Shown: positions 57,061 through 64,000 of the stretch, one piece after another | Position numbering within the stretch: position 1 is the stretch's first letter | How the letters are laid out: each line of letters starts with the position of its first letter | Assembly: GCF_036711975.1 (NCBI RefSeq) | Contig: NW_027248940.1 | Span: 4,278,001 to 4,342,000, forward strand | Direction: 5' to 3' | Length of the DNA: 64,000 nucleotides | Source of the DNA: Onthophagus taurus | Taxonomy: Eukaryota > Arthropoda > Insecta > Coleoptera > Scarabaeidae | Position numbers and translations under genes: made by a program | Notes under the pieces: model-generated | The model's input: the letters and a program-made list of their open reading frames with translations, nothing else | Database searches by the model: none | What the model was told of the DNA's origin: nothing

Positions 57061-57139
57061 GTGACATATGAGTACCGCGGATTTTGGAGTCAAAACAACA
57101 CACGATGTCAATAAAACGAGTCAAATTAGGGTTTTATTT

Positions 57140-60105
57140 CAACTTTTTGATTAAATTAATTATTTTTATTTATAATATTATTTAGATTTAATAATAAGGG
57201 TTATTATTTGTGTTATAAAATTAATTAAATCAATTTGTTGAGTTAAATTATAATTATAATGGTTAATAAATCTTGTAACTAATAGATGGCGCTTTAAGAA
57301 TTAAATTTTTATTAAATAATTTTATATTTAATTAATAAATGTTTAAATATTTTTTTATTTAACCACACCATCTTTCAATAATACAATAAAAGAAGGGGAC
57401 CCCCCTTTTAATATAAACCTAAAATAAACTAAATAAATTTAACCTCACTTTTTTAACACAATTTCTTACATTTTTCCTGCAATTAAAACTTAACTTAACA
57501 ACTACTTTGTATGTACGAGGATTTTGGGAGTTCTCGTTTATTATTCATGTTATAAAGTTAATTAAATAATTTTTTTTAATAAAATCACAATTAATTATGA
57601 TTAGTTATTTTTACAACTAATAGATGGCGCTTTGAGAATTAAATTTTTAATTGAATTAATAATTATCTAAAAATTTCTTCTCAGCCACACTATCTTTCAC
57701 TAAAATAATAAGAAAAGGGGAACCTGCTTTTAATACAAACTTAAAAAAAATAATAAACTTCATCTCACTTTTTTAACACAATTTCTTACATTTTTGCTTG
57801 AATTAAAACTTAAATTAACATTTACTTTATGTGTACTAGGATTATGGGAGTTCTCGTTTATTATTTATGTTATAAAGTTAATTAATTATTTTTTTAAAAT
57901 AAAATTACAATTAATTATGATTAGTTATTTTTACAACTAATAGATGGCGCTTTGAGAATTAAATTTTTAATTGAATTAATAATTATCTAAAAATTTTTTC
58001 TCAGCCACACTATCTTTCACTAAAATAATAAGAGAAGGGGAACCTGCTTTTAATACAAACTTAAAAAAAATAATAAACTTCATCTCACTTTTTTAACACA
58101 ATTTCTTACATTTTTGCTTGAATTAAAACTTAAATTAACATTTACTTTATGTGTACTAGGATTATGGGAGTTCTCGTTTATTATTTATGTTATAAAGTTA
58201 ATTAATTATTTTTTTAAAAAAAATTACAATTAATTATGATTAGTTATTTTTACAACTAGTAGATGGCGCTTTGAGAATTACATTTTAATTAAATAATTTT
58301 GCATTTAATTAATAATTATCTAAAAATTTCGTCTCAGCCACACTATCTTTCACTAAAATAATAAAAGAAGGGACTTTGCTCGTAATATAAACTTAAAAAA
58401 AATAATAAATTTCATCTTACTTTTTTAACACAATTTTTTACATTTTTGCTGCAATAAAACATAAATTAACAACTAATTTATATATACAAGGATTTTGGGA
58501 ATTCTTGTTTATTATTTATGTTATAAAGTTAATTAATTATTTTTTTTTTAATAAAATTACAATTAATTATGATTAGTTATTTTTACAACTAGTAGATGGC
58601 GCTTTGAGAATTAAATTTTGAACTAAATAATTTTACATTTAATTAATAATTATCTAAAAATTTCTTCTCAGCCACATTATCTTTCACTAAAATAATAAAA
58701 GAAGGGGACCCCCCTTTTAATATAAACTTAAAAACAAAATAATAAATTTCATCTCCCTTTGTTAACACAATTTCTTACATTTTTGCTGCAATTAAAACTT
58801 AAATTAGCATCTACTTTATATATACAAGGATTTTGGGAGTTCTCGTTTATTATTTATGTTATAAAGTTAATTAATTATTTTTTTTTTAATAAAATTACAA
58901 TTAATTATGATTAGTTATTTTTACAACTAATAGATGGCGCTTTATGAATTAAATTTTTAATTAAATAATTTTACATTTAATTAACAATTATCTAAAAATT
59001 TCTTCTCAGCCACACTTCCTTTCACTAAAATAATAAAAGAAGGGACTTTCCTCGCAATATAAACTGAAGAAAAAATAATAAATTTCATCACACTTTTTTA
59101 ACACAATTTTTTATATTTTTGCTGTAATTAAAACTTAAATTAACATTTACGTTATATGTACTAGGATTATGGGAGTTCTTGTTTATTATTTATGTTATAA
59201 AGATAATTAAAATAGTTTTTTTTAAATAAAATCAATTGTGATTAATTCATTTTACTTCTAATAGATGGCGCTTTAAGAATTAAATTTTTTATTATTTATT
59301 TTTAATTAAACAATTTTACATTTAATTAACATCTAAAAATTTCTTCTCAGGCACACTATCTTTCACTAAAATAATAAAAGAAAGGACTTTTCTTATAATA
59401 TAAACTTAAAAAAAAATAATAAATTTCATCTCACTTTTTTAACACAATTTCTTACATTTTTGCTGTAATTAAAACTTAAATTAACATTTACTTTATATGT
59501 AATATTATTTTGGGAGTTCTTGTTTATTATTTATGTTATAAAGATAATTAAATAGTATATTTTTAATAAAATCAACTATGATTAATTCATTTTACAACTA
59601 ATAGATGGCGCTCTAAGAATTAAAATTTTTATTATTTATTTTTAATTAAACAATTTTACATTTAATTAATATCTAAAAATTTCTTCTCAGCCACACTACC
59701 TTTCACTAAAATAATAAAAGAATCATAATATAAACCTAAAAAAGAAAATAAATTTAACCTCACTTTTTATAACACAATTTTTTGCTGCAATTAAAACATA
59801 AATTAACATCTACTTTATATATAAAAGTATTTTTGGAGTTCTCGTTTATTATTTATGTTATAAAGATAATTAAATAATTTTTGTTTAATAAAATCAATTA
59901 ATTATGATTAATAAATTTTACAACTAATAGATGGCGCTGTAAGAATTAACTTTTAAATTACATAATTTTACATTTAATTAATAATTATCCAAGAATTTCT
60001 TCTCAGCCACACTATCTTTCACTAAAATAATAAAAGAAGGAGACCCCCCTTTTAATATAAACCTAAAAAATAAATAAATAAATTTAACCTCACTTTTTTA
60101 ATACA
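57140..60105. repeat. Tandem array, ~330-bp unit, nine copies, carrying TTC4 exon relics
   Basis: TAGATGGCGCT marks each unit at 57283, 57621, 57941, 58260, 58593, 58931, 59262, 59602 and 59928 (gaps 319-340 bp). Each unit contains CTTACATTTTTGCTGCAATT, TTAAATTAACATCTACTTTA and GGATTTTGGGAGTTCTC. These correspond to the complement of the real TTC4 last exon at 60105-60200 (stop codon and last ~25 codons), but with shifts and stops. The array lies between V-ATPase A and TTC4, so it forms the downstream flank of TTC4 and the upstream flank of V-ATPase A. Confidence 0.92.
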
Positions 60106-60109
60106 AATC

Positions 60110-61216
60110 TTACATTTTTTCCTGCATAATCTCCTTTAAGGTTAAATTAACATCAACTTTATGTATACTCGGCTTTTGTGGGTTCTCATAATACACATTT
60201 AAATTGTTTATTTGATATTTTTTATCCAAATCCCAATCTGGAGTGTTTTCAAAGATGACATGGAGATGATCTACGAACCTAATAACAAATTAATTTAACT
60301 CTGCTAATTAATTAAATTAAACCTACAAATCAGTCTCAATAAAATTAGCAATAAAATCCGTCTCTTTGTACTCAGGATACATAAAAATAACAGGCCATAC
60401 GAGACTATTTTCTTCGTTTAAATAAACTCGATTAAAACCTATTCCTGGGAAATTAACATCTAATTCTTTTAGATTCCTAATTTTAACTCCTCTATTATTA
60501 ATTTCTTTCATTAAAGCTTCTTCTTGTTTCGATTTCTTTTTATTTTCAAACTCTTTTTTTCTTGAATCTCTTTCTAATTGTTTTTTTAAACTCATACAGT
60601 CTTTTTTTAATTTTAAAATCTCACTGGAGGGGTTCTTTTTTAAGATTAAATCGCAATATTCGAAACACTTTTCAATTTGGTTTAAGTAAAAACAACAATT
60701 TGCCGCTCGAATTTGGGCTTTTACATAATCCGGTTTAATTTTTAAAGCTAATTCTGAGTCTCTTAAACTTGATCGATAATTTTTTAGGTAATAATTCGCC
60801 GCGGATCGATTGTTAAGTAGGGATGATTCTATTTCGGGGTCTCCACATTTTACTTTTATGCCTTCGGTGTATGAAAGAATTGCAAGTCTGTAGTTTTTGT
60901 GTTTAAAGTTAAAATTTCCATCATCTTTGTAAGAGGTGGCTAATTCTGTTGGGGAGTTCTCGTTTGGGTCGTATTTAAGTTGTTGTAACCCTTCGTATAA
61001 TGGGTGTAATTCGTCTCCTGGTTTTGGGGCGGTTTTCATGAAAAAGGGGTGCTTTTCCATCTCTTCCTCCCATTTATCTTCGGGCCAACCATCTGCATAC
61101 TTTTTTTTTGGGAGATTATTAATAAAATCATCCAAATCTTTATCTAATTTCTTTGCTAATTCCAACCTTTCTTCGTCAGTCATCGGTTTTTTTATTTCTT
61201 TTACGGTGTTATCCAT
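60110..61216 (-). CDS. TTC4: TPR co-chaperone TTC4 (Dpit47/Cns1 family)
   Basis: This is a cytosolic co-chaperone that binds the C-terminal tails of Hsp90 and Hsp70. Exon 1 is 61216-60327, with a GTAGGT donor; exon 2 is 60278-60110, after TTATTAG; joined they make 352 residues. The unspliced frame would stop after ETDL at residue 297. Residues 41-60 hold the conserved ADGWPEDKWEEEMEKHPFFM. Three TPRs span about 92-198. Lys97, Asn101, Asn136, Lys166 and Arg170 sit where the carboxylate clamp for EEVD tails is expected. A Lys-rich helix (203-240) precedes the C-terminal wheel domain (WPVIFMYPEY, VDHLHVIFE, PDWD). Human TTC4 and fly Dpit47 are about 390 residues, so this one is a little short. 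No lesions are seen. Confidence 0.93.
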
Positions 61217-61367
61217 TTTAATACAACAATTTTTGAAAACACGAGACTTTAAAATTTTTAAGGTTATGTATGTTTGGAATTACTTCACAGATGTATAACG
61301 TTAGTTGGGTTGCGTTTAATTAAATAATATTCAGCGAATGCAGATTTAAAAATAACACAAAAGAAGT
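61217..61367 (-). promoter_or_regulatory. Short upstream region of TTC4
   Basis: Only about 150 bp separate the TTC4 start codon from the 343-bp tandem array, so the promoter must lie here or inside the array. I see no TATA box or named site. Confidence 0.35.
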
Positions 61368-64000
61368 GTTAAGAAAATTTCTTCTTATTTCTCATATTAA
61401 ATTGATGAAAACCAACATAACCTCACTTTTTCTTTTCTTAATAAAAATCGATGTAACTCGAAAACTAAATTAGTTGGAGGAAAATGATTTTAATAAAAAA
61501 GATTCCTTATTAAGTAAGGATTATTTTATTATTAAAAAGTTTTTCTCCATCATTAATATTTATGAGTCAAATTGTATTATAGTGCAACGATCGAATCTGA
61601 CAGTTTTTAACTTTAATTCTCAATCATAATTGATATTAACTCAAAAACTAAACGAGATGGAAATAAGTAATTAGATTAAAATAGTTTTTTATTAAATAAT
61701 TCTTTATTTTTGTTAAGAAAATTTCTTTCTATTTCTTATATTTATTGAAGAAAACGAACATAACCTAATTTTTGCTTTTCTGAATAAAAATCGTTGTAAC
61801 TCAAAAATTAATTTAGTTGGGGAATATGATTTTAATAAAAAAGATTCCTTATTAAATAAGGATTATTTTATAATTAAAAAGTTTTTCTTCATCATTAATA
61901 TTTATGAGTCAAATTCTATTATAGTACATCGATCGAATCTGACAGTTTTTAACATTAATTCTCAACCATAATTGATATTAACTCAAAAACTAAACGAGAT
62001 GGAAATAAATAATTAGATTAAAATAACTTTTTATTAAATAATTCTTCTTTTTTGTTAAGAAAATTTCTTCCCATTTCTTATATTTATTGATGAAAACGAA
62101 CATAACCTCGCTTTTTCTTTTCTTAATAAAAAGCGATGTAACACAAAAACTAATTTAGTTGGGGGAAAATGATTTTAACAAAAAAGATTCCTTATTAAAC
62201 AAGGATTATTTAATTATTAAAAAGTTTTTCTTCATCATTAATATTTATGAGTCAAATTGTATTATAGTACAACGATCGAATCTTACAGTTTTTAACTTTA
62301 ATTCTCAATCATAATTGATATTAACTCAAAAACTAAACGAGATGGAAATAAATAATTAGATTAAAATAGTTTTTTATTAAATAATGCTTCTTTTTTGTTA
62401 AGAAAATTTCTTCCCATTTTTTATATTTATTGATGAAAACGAACATAACCTCACTTTTTCTTTTCTTAATAAAAATCGTTGTAACTCAAAAACTAAATTA
62501 GTTGGGGGAAAATGATTTTAATAAAAAAGATTCCCTAATAAATAAAGATTATTTTATAATTAAAAAGTTTTTGTTCATCATTAATATTTATGAGTCAAAT
62601 TGTATTATAGTACAACGATCGAATCTGACAGTTTTTAACTTTAATTCTCAATCATAATTGATATTAACTCAAAAACTAAACGAGATGGAAATAAGTAATT
62701 AGATTAAAATAGTTTTTTATTAAATGATTCTTCTTTTTTGTTAAGAAAATTTCTTTCTATTTCTTATATTTATTGATGAAATCGAACATAACCTCTCTTT
62801 TTCTTTTCTTAATAAAAATCGATGTAACTCAAAAACTAATTTAGTTGGGGGAAAATGATTTTAATAAAAAAGATTTCTTATTAAATAAGGATTATTTTAT
62901 AATTAAAAAGTTTTTCTTCATCATTAATATTTATGAGTCAAATTGTATTATAGTACAACCATCGAATCTGACAGTTTTTAACTTTAATTCTCTATCATAA
63001 TTGATATTAACTCAAAAACTAAACGAGATGGAAATAAGTAATTAGATTAAAATAGTTTTTTATTTAATAATTCTTCTTTTTTGTTAAGAATATTTCCTCC
63101 CATTTCTTATATTTATTGATGAAATCGAACATAACCTTATTTTTACTTTTCTTAATAAAAATCGATGTAACTCAAAAACTAATTCAGTTGGGGGAAAATA
63201 ATTTTAATAAAAAAGATTCCTTATTAAATAAGGATTATTTTATAATTAAAAAGTTTTTTTCTATCCTTAATATATATGAGTCAAATTGTATTATAGTAGA
63301 ACGATCGAATCTGACAGTTTTTAACTTTAATTCTCAATCATAATTGATATTAACTCAAAAACTAAACGAGATGGAAATAAATAATTAGATTAAAATAATT
63401 TTTTATTAGATAATTCTTCGTTTTTGTTAAAAAGATTTCTTCCTGTTTCTTATATTATTTATTGATGAAAACGAACATAACCTCGCTTTTTCTTTTCTTA
63501 ATAAAAATCGATGTAACTCAAAAACTAAATTAGTTGAGGGGAAATGATTTTAATAAAAAAGATTCCTTATTAAATAAGGATTATTTTATTATTAAAAAGT
63601 TTTTCTCCATCATTAATATTTATGAGTCAAATTGTATTATAGTACAACGATCGAATCCGACAGTTTTTAACTTTAATTCTCAATCATAATTGATATTAAC
63701 TCAAAAACTAAACGAGACGGAAATAAATAATTGGATTAAAATAGTTTTTTATTAAATAATTCTTCATTTTTGTTAAGAAAATTTCTTCCCATTTCTTATA
63801 TTTATTGATGAAAACGAACATAACCTCGCTTTTTCGTTTCTTAATAAAAATCAATGTAACTCGAAAACTAAATTAGTTGGGGGAAAATGATTTTAATAAA
63901 AAAGATTCCCTAATAAATAAAGATTATTTTATAATTAAAAAGTTTTTCTCCATCATTAATATTTATGAGTCAAATTGTATTATAGTACAACGATCGAATC
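61368..64000. repeat. Tandem array, 343-bp unit, runs off the window
   Basis: ACGATCGAATCTGACAGTTT or a close variant recurs at 61588, 61930, 62273, 62616, 62960, 63302, 63648 and 63991, a nearly constant 342-346 bp period. Other constant parts are AAAAACTAAACGAGATGGAA and ACATAACCTCRCTTTTTCTT. The units are about 95% alike and AT-rich. The short open frames in it (for example 63116-63343) are by-products of the repeat. No likeness to TTC4 coding was seen. Confidence 0.95.

Noticed and set aside
60936..61298. 120-codon plus-strand frame over the TTC4 start
   Set aside because: Antisense to a well-supported conserved exon; serine-rich reading is a codon-use effect.
57140..64000. CRISPR-like regularly spaced repeats
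   Set aside because: Units of 330-343 bp are contiguous tandem repeats with no spacers, in an insect nuclear genome.
1..64000. tRNA or rRNA genes
   Set aside because: No cloverleaf with A/B box pair or rRNA core phrase was noticed, though a proper scan could not be run.

Overview
The window is insect nuclear DNA. It is AT-rich, its genes have short GT-AG introns, and it carries two conserved single-copy genes in a sea of transposable elements. A beetle is a guess, made from the gene sequences and the mix of transposons; nothing in the window proves the order.

Layout. From 1 to about 46.4 kb there is no host gene I can defend. The stretch is a stack of nested mobile elements. In order they are: a Transib/RAG1-like pseudogene split by another element (0.5-5.6 kb); a Gypsy gag remnant (6.2-7.2 kb); a minus-strand Copia pol with a LINE tail inserted in it (7.4-10.7 kb); a Ginger-like integrase scrap and a Gypsy RT scrap (10.7-11.6 kb); an intact-looking Tc5-like transposon with ~650 bp inverted repeats (12.35-15.73 kb); hairpin MITEs (to 17.0 kb); exons of a YqaJ-nuclease type mobile gene (17.5-18.1 kb); a three-deep nest ending in a DD41D mariner (18.56-21.73 kb); an element with a DUF7869-type protein (21.8-24.8 kb); a P element 11.7 kb long because it holds a LINE, a MITE and a further nested element (24.8-36.5 kb); a second, different DUF7869-type element (37.4-41.0 kb); YqaJ exons (41.3-41.8 kb); and an RNase H-bearing LINE with direct repeats at both ends (42.1-46.4 kb).

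From 46.4 kb to the end lie the host genes, both on the minus strand. The V-ATPase catalytic subunit A is complete: four coding exons and an apparent 5' noncoding exon, predicted 614 residues. Its third coding-region intron is 7.9 kb long and holds a DD41D mariner with a spliceable intron, an internally deleted piggyBac with TTAA ends, Tigger and Gypsy fragments and a ~365 bp tandem array. Upstream lies a two-exon TTC4/Dpit47-type Hsp90 co-chaperone gene (predicted 352 residues), flanked by two tandem arrays. The array on its 3' side (nine ~330 bp units) carries decayed copies of the TTC4 last exon. The array on its 5' side (343 bp period) runs off the window.

The two host genes act separately: proton pumping in acidic organelles and secretory membranes, and cytosolic Hsp90/Hsp70 co-chaperoning. 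The best candidates for something under-described are the two DUF7869-type transposons, whose termini can be drawn here, and the amplification of a gene's last exon into a satellite-like array.
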